This document shows, piece after piece, positions 37,788-46,694 of a stretch of 64,000 bases of DNA. The notes below the pieces were generated by a model that saw only the letters and a program-made list of their open reading frames with translations, ran no database searches and had not been told where the DNA came from. Each line of letters opens with the position of its first letter. Positions within the stretch are counted from its first letter, which is position 1. Made by a program: the position numbers and the translations under genes. The DNA lies in contig JAMPHB010000001.1 of the NCBI GenBank assembly GCA_023663685.1, positions 864,594 through 928,593 of the forward strand, written 5' to 3'. This DNA comes from Blautia sp. (lineage in GTDB: Bacteria > Bacillota > Clostridia > Lachnospirales > Lachnospiraceae).

Positions 37788-38840
37788 TTAATTTGATAAA
37801 ATCATCACCTTCATATATTCTTCTGCCTTATCTCTCATAATATGTAAGCCCTTTTCCAGTTCCGCAAAAGCAAACCTCTGCGTAATAAATTCCTCCGGCC
37901 GGACAGCGCCTTTAGCCACACGCTTTAACACATAATGCCAGTCATCCTCATCCTCATGGGTAAAGGAAGAATTCCAGCTCCCCCTGACCGTCAGCTGATT
38001 GCGGAGTATCTTCCAGTAGGTATCCCGCCCGAGGCTCATATCTGATGCAGGATTTCCAACCAGCTGTATCCTTCCGCCGGGAGCCATCGCCTGTATTGCA
38101 GCTGCAACCGTCTCGTTTTTCCCGACACATTCAAAAAACACATCCGGCCCTATGCCGTCTGTGTTTTTTAAAAGCCATTCATGGGGCTCCTCCCGCCTGC
38201 TGTCACAGTACGACTGTTCCGAAATCCCCAGCCTCGCCGCCTGCTCCTTCTGAAAATTCTTATTTCCAATCACATAAAGCTTTTGGACGCCTGCCTCCCG
38301 CAAAAACATTGCCAGAAGCATACCAATCGTCCCCAGTCCGCACACCGCGACACGATCCTCCGGCTGAATCCCGGCTCTGCGCATCGCGTGTACCGCGACC
38401 GCCATTGGCTCCAGCATTGCCGCCGCCTCCCAGGATACCGTCCCGGGAAGCTCAATCAGGTTATCCGCAGGAACCACAGCATATTCGGCAAATCCTCCCG
38501 CCGTTCTGGAACCCAGATAACTGTATTTGCGGCACATCTCATACTGTCCCCGGCGGCAGGGCAGGCAGGAGCGGCACGGAATCAGGGGAAATACTCCCAC
38601 TCTTTTCCCAATCCATCCTGCCTCCTCCGGAGCCGCCTCCACGACTCTGCCGGAAAACTCGTGTCCCGGAATCAAAGGATACGAATATGTGCCCGTCCGA
38701 TAGATCCGCGGAATATCCGAACCGCAGATCCCCGCCGCTTTTACCTCTACCAGCACCTCATGCGCACCGGGCTGTGGCCGCGGAACATCTTCTAAACGTA
38801 TATCACCTATATCATGCAGCACAAATGCCCTCATAATCAT
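37788..38840 (-). CDS. Zinc-dependent medium-chain dehydrogenase, likely polyol-phosphate dehydrogenase
   Basis: 350 residues of the MDR family. Catalytic-zinc ligands are in AAGICGSDIP and IPGHEFSG; the structural zinc site is CRSCLPCRRGQYEMC; the NAD(P) fold has VAVCGLGTIGMLLA. The overall pattern is closest to galactitol-1-phosphate or related sugar-phosphate dehydrogenases rather than to classical TarJ. Encoded eight bases after a cytidylyltransferase of the IspD/TarI family, it probably reduces a ketose phosphate to the alditol phosphate that the cytidylyltransferase then activates. Last gene of a four-gene operon with overlapping ATGA junctions upstream. The substrate is inferred from context, not from residues. 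Confidence 0.85.
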   Translation of the reverse strand: MIMRAFVLHDIGDIRLEDVPRPQPGAHEVLVEVKAAGICGSDIPRIYRTGTYSYPLIPGHEFSGRVVEAAPEEAGWIGKRVGVFPLIPCRSCLPCRRGQYEMCRKYSYLGSRTAGGFAEYAVVPADNLIELPGTVSWEAAAMLEPMAVAVHAMRRAGIQPEDRVAVCGLGTIGMLLAMFLREAGVQKLYVIGNKNFQKEQAARLGISEQSYCDSRREEPHEWLLKNTDGIGPDVFFECVGKNETVAAAIQAMAPGGRIQLVGNPASDMSLGRDTYWKILRNQLTVRGSWNSSFTHEDEDDWHYVLKRVAKGAVRPEEFITQRFAFAELEKGLHIMRDKAEEYMKVMILSN

Positions 38841-38848
38841 TCCTCTTC

Positions 38849-39547
38849 TTATATATGTGCTTCTGCCAGCATCCGGAATTTCGCCAGATCACTCTGCGTC
38901 GTAATCTTGAAGTTCCCCTCATCGCCGGGAATCATTGCAATATCCAGCCCGAAAATAATTGCGGGCTCCGTAGAGCCCTTAATTTCTAAAATCCTATGTG
39001 GCATCAGCTGTCTGTTCGCCTCATAATACTTTCCAAGCAAAAATGCCTCCGGCGCCTGCCCCGCATATATACAGCCGCGATCCAGCAGCTTTGTGACCGT
39101 CCTTCCGTCGCTGCTGTAATATACAGTATCCTTCATCGGAAGCACCGGCATCACCCCGTCATGCCCCCGCAGACCCTCCAGACATTTCACAAGCCCCTCC
39201 TCCGTAAGCAGCGGCCTTGCGGCATCATGGACGAGCACCACATCCCCGTCCCCCGCATATTCCCTTATATCATTCAGCCCATTCCAAATGGACAGCTGGC
39301 GATTCTCACCCGGCTCTGAAAACCCGCGGAACTTCTCCGCCGCGTTCAGCTTCTCTAAGGTATCTGTCAACAGACCGTGCCAGCCAGAATCCGCAACCAT
39401 CTGTATCCCGTCTATTTTGTCACTTTTTGCCAGTGTCTCAAGACAATACGCAACAACCGGCCTGCCCCCGACCTCTATGTATTGCTTGGGAATATCTCCT
39501 CCAAGTCTCGTCCCGGTTCCTCCCGACAGCACCAAAGCTATATTCAT
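38849..39547 (-). CDS. IspD/TarI-family cytidylyltransferase (probable CDP-alditol synthase)
   Basis: 232 residues. The nucleotide-binding loop is ALVLSGGTGTRLGGDIPKQY, with a second conserved Lys-Gln and VLVHDAARPLLTEE later, both standard for this family. Family members make CDP-methylerythritol (IspD) or CDP-ribitol (TarI). Location next to a polyol-phosphate dehydrogenase and a pentulose-phosphate epimerase, and away from isoprenoid genes, favours a CDP-alditol product for a wall or surface polymer. The start ATG overlaps the epimerase stop by four bases. The exact alditol (ribitol, xylitol, arabinitol or other) is not determinable here. Confidence 0.82.
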   Translation of the reverse strand: MNIALVLSGGTGTRLGGDIPKQYIEVGGRPVVAYCLETLAKSDKIDGIQMVADSGWHGLLTDTLEKLNAAEKFRGFSEPGENRQLSIWNGLNDIREYAGDGDVVLVHDAARPLLTEEGLVKCLEGLRGHDGVMPVLPMKDTVYYSSDGRTVTKLLDRGCIYAGQAPEAFLLGKYYEANRQLMPHRILEIKGSTEPAIIFGLDIAMIPGDEGNFKITTQSDLAKFRMLAEAHI

Positions 39548-40209
39548 CCAATCTTCATCTCCCGAATATCCTTTATGATCTCCCCATAGGGCTTTTCCTT
39601 TCCGAACAAGAGCGTCGTTCCCAGCACAAATCCGTCCATCCCCTTAGGCGCATACTCCAGAATCCGTTTTGCACTGCAGGCCCCATCCCAGAACAGCTCA
39701 AAATCCATCTCTTCCCTGAGCTTAATCAGCCGGGTCACCTTATTTCCTACATATGGCAGAAACATCTGCCCCGCGTTTCCCGGATTCACGGACATCACCA
39801 GCACGCGCTTCACAATCCGAAGCATCTCCACGACCGTCTCCACACTGGTTCCGGGATTGATGGCAATGCCCGGAATCATTTCCGCATCAATAATCTTTTG
39901 CAGCGTTGTGGACGGGTGGTATTCCGCTTCCGGGTGAATATAGATGGTATCTCCTTTTCGCAAATGCTTAATAAAAAGATTGATATGCGTATTGGGATGC
40001 TCAATCATCAGATGCACGTCCATCGGTTTATTCGTCGCTGACCGGATATAAGCCAGATCATTTAAGGACATGGCGTAATTCGGCACATACCTTCCATCCA
40101 TGATATCAATGTGAAAAGAGTCAATACCCGCCGCCTCCAGCGCGTGAACCTCCTTCTCCAGATTACCAAAATCCGCGCACATCATCGATGCTGTCAGTTG
40201 AAAATTCAT
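39544..40209 (-). CDS. Ribulose-phosphate 3-epimerase-family protein
   Basis: 221 residues from the ATG at 40209, preceded by GAGGAGA; it overlaps the upstream surface-protein stop as ATGA. A TIM-barrel of the Rpe/AlsE family: LTASMMCADFGNLEKEV, the catalytic Asp in FHIDIMDGRYVPN, MDVHLMIEHPN and VLVMSVNPGNAGQMF with metal-binding His/Asp residues. It would interconvert ketose 5- or 6-phosphates and feed the dehydrogenase and cytidylyltransferase encoded downstream. Because DGACSAKRIL replaces the usual DGG(I/V)N, substrate preference may differ from housekeeping Rpe. Confidence 0.82.
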   Translation of the reverse strand: MNFQLTASMMCADFGNLEKEVHALEAAGIDSFHIDIMDGRYVPNYAMSLNDLAYIRSATNKPMDVHLMIEHPNTHINLFIKHLRKGDTIYIHPEAEYHPSTTLQKIIDAEMIPGIAINPGTSVETVVEMLRIVKRVLVMSVNPGNAGQMFLPYVGNKVTRLIKLREEMDFELFWDGACSAKRILEYAPKGMDGFVLGTTLLFGKEKPYGEIIKDIREMKIG

Positions 40210-42665
40210 TTTGTCTCCTCCAGCCTTCGGAATGTAAAAGTGAGCGCAACCGCTATGTCGCCATCCTTCCACATGTACTCAGACCCCTCCGCAATCATCC
40301 CGCGTATATTGACAATCGCATAATCGCCTGATATTACACTCTTCTCGTTTGGATCATTCTGCAAAGCGGCCGCATCCGTATCCGGATTCCCCGGCTCTAA
40401 TACGAAACGGGTTCCGGGCATACTATAGCCTTCCTGTAGCTCCAGCACAGAATTTTCTTCGCCAAACATTTTTAAATTTAGATTTAATTTCGCGTCTTTT
40501 ATATTATTGTCTGGTTGCTGTGTCAAATCAATCGGCTGTTCCAGCGCATTTCCCACCGGCACAGAGGATTTTATAATCTTGTTCTCAGGCAGCGTGTGGT
40601 CAATATCAATCTGCGTGGATTTGAGCATCACCTCCACCGGGAACTCACTCTGATTTGCGACAACAATATCTTCGCCCCATATGTTTCCATTGGAAGCATA
40701 CGGAAAAATCGTCATGGCAAAGCTCGTGGGCAGCACAACAGACACAACATCCATCTGCGATGCATGTACACGAAATGACTGCTCTAATATATTCCCCGCG
40801 TTATCCGCAGCGACTATTTCAACTGTGTGAATTTCATCATCCTGTAACGGGATATCAAAGGAAACCCCGGATACTACCTCTTCTCCGCTGCAGAGCAAAA
40901 CCCTGCCAAATGCATTTGGTGTATATTCTGTATAGGAAAGCCCATCCACCATGCACTCAATATTGTTAAGTCCTGATATAATTTCTCCAGTGTCTTCAAG
41001 ATACACACGCACTGCACTCGTGCCATCGGTTGGAGATGTCACATTTGTATAATCAAGGCTCGGCACCGTCTTCTCCGCAATCACATACTCCGTCATTTCC
41101 GCCGTGACACTGCCGTCCAGCCCCAGTGTATAAAACCGTATCGCGCCATTGTAGATCTCAGGCAGAGTAAAGGATGCATACCCATTCGAGAGAGGAAGCT
41201 CAAATACCTCCCCATTTAAATCACAGAACAGTGCAGAGACAGTCGCTGCATCTACGGTCAGCTCATAGACAGCTGTTGACATCGCAAAGAATGTGTTCCC
41301 CATATAGTAGCCACCTTCACGGGAAACCACTTCCATCTGGGGACCCGGCACAGGCTCTTCTTCCTCAGGCTCCTCCTCTTCGGATCCTTCTTCTCCTTCT
41401 GTGTCCTCTTCCTCCTCCGAAGCGCCAGATTCCTCGGACTCTCCCTCAGAACCTTCCTCTGCGGGCTCTTCGGGAATCATCTCTCCGGCATCTTCTTCTC
41501 CCGCATTCGGCGTTCCTTCTTCCGCGCCCGCATTGGGAATTCCTTCTTCTGTGCCTTCATTCGGCGTTCCTTCCCCGGCCGTTCCCCCCGAGGGCGTCCC
41601 GGACGGAAGTTCTGTGTTCTCTCCACCCTGATCCGCTGACCCGACAACAAAAGAAATGCTCCGCTTCACCGGCTCTTCCAGCTCTGCCGCCTGAATAATC
41701 ACCGTCTCTGTATATTCCCCGGCCGACAGTCCGGTTGGAATGCGCACAACAAAGGAAAGCGTCTCTCCTCTTGGCAGACTCATGGTTACAGTCTCCTCCG
41801 GTTCGCCTCCTATGATTCCGTCTGCTCCGGTTTCTCCCGTTTTCTCCGCTCCCGGCTTTTCTTCTATGGCTTCGTCGGGATTCTCGCCCTCCGGCTCTCC
41901 CTCTATGGCTTCGCCTGTCCCGGTTTCTCCCGGTTTCTCCGCATCCGGTTCTCCTTCTATGGCTTCTTCTGTCCCGGTTGCTCCCGGTTTCTCCGCATCC
42001 GGCTCTCCCTCTACGGCTTCGCCTGTCCCGGTCTCTCCGGGTTCCTCTGCCTCCGGCTCTCCCTCTATGGCTTCCTCTGTCCCGGTTGCTCCGGGCTTCT
42101 CCGGCTGCGATTCTCCGGCTGCGGGCTCACTTTTCTCTGTCTCCTCGCCCTCCTGCGGATGATGATACACCAGCACTTCCTCCTCAAGACCGGTCTCCTC
42201 ATTCAGCACAAGCGCATAGACGTCGCACAAATCAGCGGTCAGTACCTCCACCTCGCTCATATCTATGCCGTCCTCCGGGTTGGCAAGCTCTATCCTGTAT
42301 GGTATGGTATCCTGATATCCTTCAATAATCGGTGAATCCGGCCCCGTAATCGTAATCTCTAAACGGGCGGGCGCTTCGTCCGGCTCCTGTCCTGCCTCCG
42401 AAACTTCCTCCGGCTCTAACGCCCATACGCGCATAGGCGTCTTAACGCAGTTCAGCGCCAGCATAGCGGCACAAAACAGACAGGCATAGCGCAGGACGGA
42501 TACTTCTTTGGCATTCTTAAACAAATGATAGCAGAACAAATAAACCGCCAACACAGCGAGAATCCCCGCCCGAAGCACAGCATTTCTTCTGCCTGCCCGG
42601 ACAAGCACGCACCAAATATCTTTCTGAAATTGTCTCACCAATGTCATTTCGCTTTGGCTTCTCAT
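40206..42665 (-). CDS. Membrane-anchored acidic repeat-rich surface protein
   Basis: 819 residues from the ATG at 42665, with AAGGTGAG six bases upstream. An N-terminal region with two hydrophobic segments (NAVLRAGILAVLAVYLFCYHL and YACLFCAAMLALNCV) provides a signal/anchor. It is followed by a beta-rich part, then about 110 residues of imperfect ~19-residue Glu/Pro/Gly/Thr repeats with core EAIEGEP, a second beta segment, another acidic Gly/Glu/Pro-rich stretch and a ~370-residue beta-rich C-terminus. That C-terminus contains VVLPTSFAMTIFPYASNG and VVANQSEFPVEVMLKS, which match a domain in the secreted protein at 45557-46642. I know no named family. It is the first gene of the CDP-alditol operon, so it may be exposed alongside, or modified by, that polymer. 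Confidence 0.75.
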   Translation of the reverse strand: MRSQSEMTLVRQFQKDIWCVLVRAGRRNAVLRAGILAVLAVYLFCYHLFKNAKEVSVLRYACLFCAAMLALNCVKTPMRVWALEPEEVSEAGQEPDEAPARLEITITGPDSPIIEGYQDTIPYRIELANPEDGIDMSEVEVLTADLCDVYALVLNEETGLEEEVLVYHHPQEGEETEKSEPAAGESQPEKPGATGTEEAIEGEPEAEEPGETGTGEAVEGEPDAEKPGATGTEEAIEGEPDAEKPGETGTGEAIEGEPEGENPDEAIEEKPGAEKTGETGADGIIGGEPEETVTMSLPRGETLSFVVRIPTGLSAGEYTETVIIQAAELEEPVKRSISFVVGSADQGGENTELPSGTPSGGTAGEGTPNEGTEEGIPNAGAEEGTPNAGEEDAGEMIPEEPAEEGSEGESEESGASEEEEDTEGEEGSEEEEPEEEEPVPGPQMEVVSREGGYYMGNTFFAMSTAVYELTVDAATVSALFCDLNGEVFELPLSNGYASFTLPEIYNGAIRFYTLGLDGSVTAEMTEYVIAEKTVPSLDYTNVTSPTDGTSAVRVYLEDTGEIISGLNNIECMVDGLSYTEYTPNAFGRVLLCSGEEVVSGVSFDIPLQDDEIHTVEIVAADNAGNILEQSFRVHASQMDVVSVVLPTSFAMTIFPYASNGNIWGEDIVVANQSEFPVEVMLKSTQIDIDHTLPENKIIKSSVPVGNALEQPIDLTQQPDNNIKDAKLNLNLKMFGEENSVLELQEGYSMPGTRFVLEPGNPDTDAAALQNDPNEKSVISGDYAIVNIRGMIAEGSEYMWKDGDIAVALTFTFRRLEETK
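41803..42111. repeat. Coding minisatellite: imperfect ~57-base repeats
   Basis: Tandem units encode variants of EKPGATGTEEAIEGEP within the surface-protein gene. On the plus strand the recurring core is CTCCCTCTATGGCTTC. Units differ by short substitutions and one deletion. Confidence 0.85.
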
Positions 42666-42826
42666 GCTTTTCTCACCTTCTGTTCCAAAACACACAAACT
42701 CTCTACCTTATATTATCGTCGGTCTATGGGAAAAATCAAGTACTTTTTTGCCAAAACCTAAATCTTCCTCCCCATACACCGATAAATATGGTATATTATA
42801 TCTATCAAACTATCACGGAGGATACT

Positions 42827-44722
42827 ATGAAAGAGAAACTAAAAGCAATCAATTTCAGCGCGGTTTGTGACGTCCTGCTGCTTATCCCAATTCTGTTTGC
42901 AGTGGCCGTCATCCCCCTGATCGTGCGCATCACCTATTACAATCCGCAATTGTCCGGCTATTCATGGTTTCCGGACTGGACCCTGGCCATGGATATGTTT
43001 ATGTTCTATAAAAATAATGCCATGATGCTGCTGGACGGCGTACTTGCCGTTCTGTTTGTCGTGCTGCTGATCCGGCGGCGGCTCCCGGCCGCTGTCACCT
43101 ATGCGCCACTGGGTATCTACCTTATATTAGTAATTATTTCATCCATTTTTTCCATTGCCCCGACACAGACATGGCATGGTTTCTACGATATGATGGAGAC
43201 CGCTTTCGCACTGTTCGGGTATTGCATGATCTGTTACTATACCTTTGCGGTCGTTCGGTCTGAAACTCAAATCAAGATTATATTATCAGTCCTTTTGCTT
43301 GGAGTAATTGTACTGTGCGTCATTGGCGTCCTCCAGTTTTTAGGGCGTGACCCATATATGAGCGACTGGGGAAAAGACCTGATTTTCCCTGCAAAGTACG
43401 CCGGATTCAAGAAGTTTCTGACACTTACTTTTGGCGAGAGACGCGTGTATGCCTCTCTCTATAATCCCAACTATGTAGGTGTGTACGCCTGCATTATTGT
43501 TCCGTTTCTCCAGGTGCTCTCCTTCTCCATGCAAAAAAAGCGCTTTATAGTTCTTTATTTTATACTGGCCGCCATGATTCTCACATGCCTCGTGGGCGCA
43601 GGTTCAAAGACTGCGGTTCTCGCAATCATTCCCTGCATGATATTCGCGGCTTTCTATTATGGAAAAAAACACTGGAAAAAGCTTATCCCGGTTTTTGCGG
43701 TGTACATCGCCATATTCACCGGACTCAACATCTATCAGGCATCCTCATCTGTATTCATCAATGCAATGGAACAGCTGGGAGCCGAGTATATTCCCTCCGC
43801 CGAATACCATCTGACCGACATCACGCTGGGCGACGACGCATTCACTATTACCTACGACGATACGGTGCTGGACGTGAAATACCTTCTGGATTCCGACGGC
43901 TGGTCGATTGAGGTGCGCGATCAGGGAGAAATCATCCGCGCCTATATCAATGAGGAACAGACCGGTTATGAATTCCACGATGAGCGTTTTGCGGATCTGC
44001 AGTTCATTTTCGGCGCCGACCAGAATATGAACGCGGGATTTTCCATCACCAGCGACGGACATTCCTTCTTTATCTACTACGACCAGAGCCAGAATACTTA
44101 TCTCTACCGCTGCCCGAACGGCAACGCCACCAAAATTTATAATGCCGACACCTTCGACTTCCCGCTGTTCCATATGCTGGGTGGTCTGAGCGGCCGGGGA
44201 TATATATGGAGTAAGTCCATTCCCCTTCTGAAAAGTACCTTTATATTAGGAAGCGGGCCTGACACCTATGCATTTATGTTCCCGCAATACGACTATGTCT
44301 CCCTGATCCAGAACGGCTGGGAAGGAATTATGATCACAAAACCCCACAACATGTATCTGCAAATGGCGGTGCAGACCGGAGTACTGTCGCTCATTGCCTT
44401 TTTGGTATTCTATCTGTGGTACATGTTTGCCTCCTTTAAGCTCTATCGCGGCCGGAAGCTTGTCACCCTTGCCGAGCGCATCGGTGGAGCCATTTTCCTC
44501 TCCTCCATCTGTTTTATGATAGCCGGACTGGTAAATGACTCCACCATCGGCGTCTCGATTGTATACTGGACACTTCTTGGCCTTGGCTTCGCCTGCAACC
44601 GCATTGTCGCAGCACAGCCATCAGAGGCGACGGAGACAGCCCTCCCGGAGGAACCGGAGACAGTGCCTGAAACAGACACTGAAACAAGCGTTGAAGCAGA
44701 CAAAGTGGCAGAAATAAATTGA
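42827..44722 (+). CDS. O-antigen ligase / polymerase-like polytopic membrane protein (Wzy_C)
   Basis: 631 residues from the ATG at 42827 with CGGAGG nine bases upstream. About eleven or twelve hydrophobic helices surround a large hydrophilic loop (about residues 310-450, rich in Asp and Tyr). WaaL/Wzy hallmarks are present: YNPNYVGVYACIIVPF, then RGYIWSKSIPLLKSTFILGS followed by GPDTYAFMFPQYD, and KPHNMYLQMAVQTGVLSL containing the conserved His-Asn. Such proteins join or transfer polyprenyl-linked glycans on the outer face of the membrane. It is divergent from the repeat-rich surface protein and precedes two surface-protein genes, suggesting it attaches a glycan to protein or wall. The C-terminus is a Glu/Thr-rich tail of about 40 residues. 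Confidence 0.85.
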   Translation: MKEKLKAINFSAVCDVLLLIPILFAVAVIPLIVRITYYNPQLSGYSWFPDWTLAMDMFMFYKNNAMMLLDGVLAVLFVVLLIRRRLPAAVTYAPLGIYLILVIISSIFSIAPTQTWHGFYDMMETAFALFGYCMICYYTFAVVRSETQIKIILSVLLLGVIVLCVIGVLQFLGRDPYMSDWGKDLIFPAKYAGFKKFLTLTFGERRVYASLYNPNYVGVYACIIVPFLQVLSFSMQKKRFIVLYFILAAMILTCLVGAGSKTAVLAIIPCMIFAAFYYGKKHWKKLIPVFAVYIAIFTGLNIYQASSSVFINAMEQLGAEYIPSAEYHLTDITLGDDAFTITYDDTVLDVKYLLDSDGWSIEVRDQGEIIRAYINEEQTGYEFHDERFADLQFIFGADQNMNAGFSITSDGHSFFIYYDQSQNTYLYRCPNGNATKIYNADTFDFPLFHMLGGLSGRGYIWSKSIPLLKSTFILGSGPDTYAFMFPQYDYVSLIQNGWEGIMITKPHNMYLQMAVQTGVLSLIAFLVFYLWYMFASFKLYRGRKLVTLAERIGGAIFLSSICFMIAGLVNDSTIGVSIVYWTLLGLGFACNRIVAAQPSEATETALPEEPETVPETDTETSVEADKVAEIN

Positions 44723-44734
44723 AAAAGGCAAATA

Positions 44735-44763
44735 TTGACAAGTACGACAAACCATAGTATAAT
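44735..44763 (+). promoter_or_regulatory. Consensus SigA promoter
   Basis: TTGACA, 17-base spacer, TATAAT, just after the ligase stop. It gives a ~165-base leader (44770-44935) that is A/T-rich and contains inverted sequences such as ACCAGCTGGT (44892-44901). Confidence 0.92.
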
Positions 44764-44935
44764 GGTACTATTCGAAAGTATCCATTTTCTATATGGAATA
44801 ATTATTAAAAATTTTTTCCAGAAGTATTATATTTTTAATAATTACACCGATATAGACTATGGTACAAAACATAGCATATATGCTATAAACCACCAGCTGG
44901 TGATGGTAGTACATGTGCTAGGAAAGGATAATGTA

Positions 44936-45514
44936 ATGAGTGATTCAAACAGTTCCACTCCAGTTTCCGAGACACCAGTTGCTGAATCGACCACTGCGGC
45001 GGCACCACCTCAGGAAAGTCCTCAAAAGAAGAAAAGCAATAAGGCGCTGATCATAATTATCATTTTATTGATTCTCCTTGTACTGATTCTTCTTTATGCG
45101 CTATTCAGACCGAAGCCTGAGGATGTGAATGACGGCCGCGCGACCTTTGTATCGCCGGATAATGTGGAAGAGGTACGGCAACAGTTGTCAGAGCCGGTCA
45201 CAGATGCTTATTATACCACATCTATGACAGTTGACTGGTATTTTGACAACGGCGAGGCGGTCTCCACCAGCTCCTATGTGGAGAATGCAGAGGAGAATAC
45301 GCGTACGGTATACTTTGATGTGACGCTGGAAGATGGTGAACTGATCTACTCTTCCCCCTACCTTCCGGTAGGCGAACGGATTGAGCAGATCATGCTGAAC
45401 CGGGATCTGGATGCAGGTGATTACCCGGCTGTCTGTACTTACTATCTGGTAGATGACGACCACAACGTACTCACCAATGTATCTGTAGCGGTCACCATAC
45501 ATGTTCTGAACTAG
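44936..45514 (+). CDS. Single-span membrane protein with extracytoplasmic beta domain
   Basis: 192 residues from the ATG at 44936, with AGGAAAGG upstream; the longer frame to 44735 begins within the promoter. A Ser/Thr/Pro-rich cytoplasmic N-terminus of about 45 residues ends in a KKKSNK stop, then one strong membrane helix ALIIIIILLILLVLILLYAL. The outer ~120 residues are beta-rich with SSPYLPVGERIEQIML, LDAGDYPAVCTYYLVDDDH and a closing VSVAVTIHVLN. The family is not recognised. It lies 42 bases before the secreted protein gene and probably shares its transcript; it could anchor or assemble that protein. Confidence 0.7.
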   Translation: MSDSNSSTPVSETPVAESTTAAAPPQESPQKKKSNKALIIIIILLILLVLILLYALFRPKPEDVNDGRATFVSPDNVEEVRQQLSEPVTDAYYTTSMTVDWYFDNGEAVSTSSYVENAEENTRTVYFDVTLEDGELIYSSPYLPVGERIEQIMLNRDLDAGDYPAVCTYYLVDDDHNVLTNVSVAVTIHVLN

Positions 45515-45556
45515 TGATGTATTGCAGTCACAAAACATTTCAAGGAGGAAAGTTTT

Positions 45557-46642
45557 ATGAACAGAAAAAGAATTGCAGCCTTTATGACTGCAGCAACAAT
45601 GTTACTCAATGTAACACCGGTTATGGCAGCTGAGTTTGCTTCACCATCTGCTACACAGACTGCTACCAGCTCCGGTACAGTCAATGCTTACGACAAGACC
45701 CCGCAGTACAAGGTGACACTGCCGACGTCTAACGCTTTACAGTTTACGGTAGATCCGTATGGCTTGTTAGAGCTTGAAGACGGCGACAGCATCAATATTG
45801 ATGAGTTATCCAACAGCGGTGCAATCGTTGCAGCTTCCGGATCCGGCGCTGTAATCAAGAATCAGAGCAGCGTTCCTGTTACCATTTCCATGAAGTTGTA
45901 TGCAGAGGATTCTTCAAATACTATTCAGCTCAAGTCTGACGCAGACGAGGTTGCTTCTGGAAGCGGTACGAACATGCTTTTAGCTGTAATCCCGAGCGCT
46001 GATAAGGCGGCCAGTGCCAGCGAGTATACGGCGGCCAGCTATGGAATTCCTGTTACACAGAACGCCGCGACCAATGTAGACGCTTCATTTAAACTGGATA
46101 AGGCGGCTTACAAGGTTACAAACAACGGCGGTAAGTTTGAGATGTCACTCGCAACAGACAGCGCTACCAATTATGATGCTACTACCTTTAAAGTAGGCGG
46201 TTGCGTTAATCCGGATGGTGACTGGAGTCCGTTTGTTGCAACAGCGGGCGGTACTGCAGCGACACTTACTTTAGGCGTTGTGTTCGAGTATGCAGAGGCT
46301 CCGTCTACGGATGAAGTTGACAATGATAAGGCTTATGGTCTTGTATCCGGCAGTGCAGCGGCAATTACAGATAAGCTTGGCTCTGCAGGTGGCAGCGAAT
46401 ATACAAGAACTTGGACTTCAGGTGACCTTACATTTACAATCCCTGCAAATGCAAAGACTATTCAGTGGATTGAGATCGATGGAGTAAGCATGAGCAGAGG
46501 CTTTTCTGTCAGCTATGATGGCGGTACAACTTTAACAATTCCGGCAAAAGAGTTCGCCGGAGGTTGGAAGAAGGCAAAACTTAAAGTTGGTTATGCTGAC
46601 AGCTCATTAGATGTTATCATCAATGTAACAAATGGAAACTAA
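45557..46642 (+). CDS. Secreted beta-rich surface protein
   Basis: 361 residues with a Sec signal peptide (MNRKRIAAFMTAATMLLNVT, cleavage likely after VMAA, about residue 25). The mature part starts with a Ser/Thr/Ala-rich stretch and then YKVTLPTSNALQFTVDPYG and AVIKNQSSVPVTISMKLYA, which parallel the C-terminal domain of the acidic surface protein at 40206-42665. No sortase motif, membrane anchor or repeat is visible. GGAGGA precedes the ATG. Codon use is T-ending (GCT, GTT, ACT) more often than in neighbours, as in highly expressed genes, suggesting an abundant product. Function unknown; a surface or fibre subunit fits the features. Confidence 0.72.
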   Translation: MNRKRIAAFMTAATMLLNVTPVMAAEFASPSATQTATSSGTVNAYDKTPQYKVTLPTSNALQFTVDPYGLLELEDGDSINIDELSNSGAIVAASGSGAVIKNQSSVPVTISMKLYAEDSSNTIQLKSDADEVASGSGTNMLLAVIPSADKAASASEYTAASYGIPVTQNAATNVDASFKLDKAAYKVTNNGGKFEMSLATDSATNYDATTFKVGGCVNPDGDWSPFVATAGGTAATLTLGVVFEYAEAPSTDEVDNDKAYGLVSGSAAAITDKLGSAGGSEYTRTWTSGDLTFTIPANAKTIQWIEIDGVSMSRGFSVSYDGGTTLTIPAKEFAGGWKKAKLKVGYADSSLDVIINVTNGN

Positions 46643-46654
46643 ATCGTCTTAGTT

Positions 46655-46694
46655 ACTAAAAAATCAGTGGCAATTTTGCCACTGATTTTTTTAT
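46655..46694. terminator. Bidirectional terminator between the surface-protein gene and the glycan operon
   Basis: AAAATCAGTGGCAA pairs with TTGCCACTGATTTT around a two-base loop, with T-runs on both strands. It ends the + strand surface operon and the minus-strand glycan operon. Confidence 0.92.

Noticed and set aside
37788-38840. Direct call as TarJ (ribulose-5-P reductase)
   Set aside because: The zinc-site arrangement and motifs follow the general MDR sugar-alcohol dehydrogenase pattern rather than known TarJ, so only a functional parallel is claimed.
41803-42111. CRISPR-like repeat array
   Set aside because: The repeats are contiguous, lack spacers, are in frame inside a surface-protein gene, and no cas genes are present.
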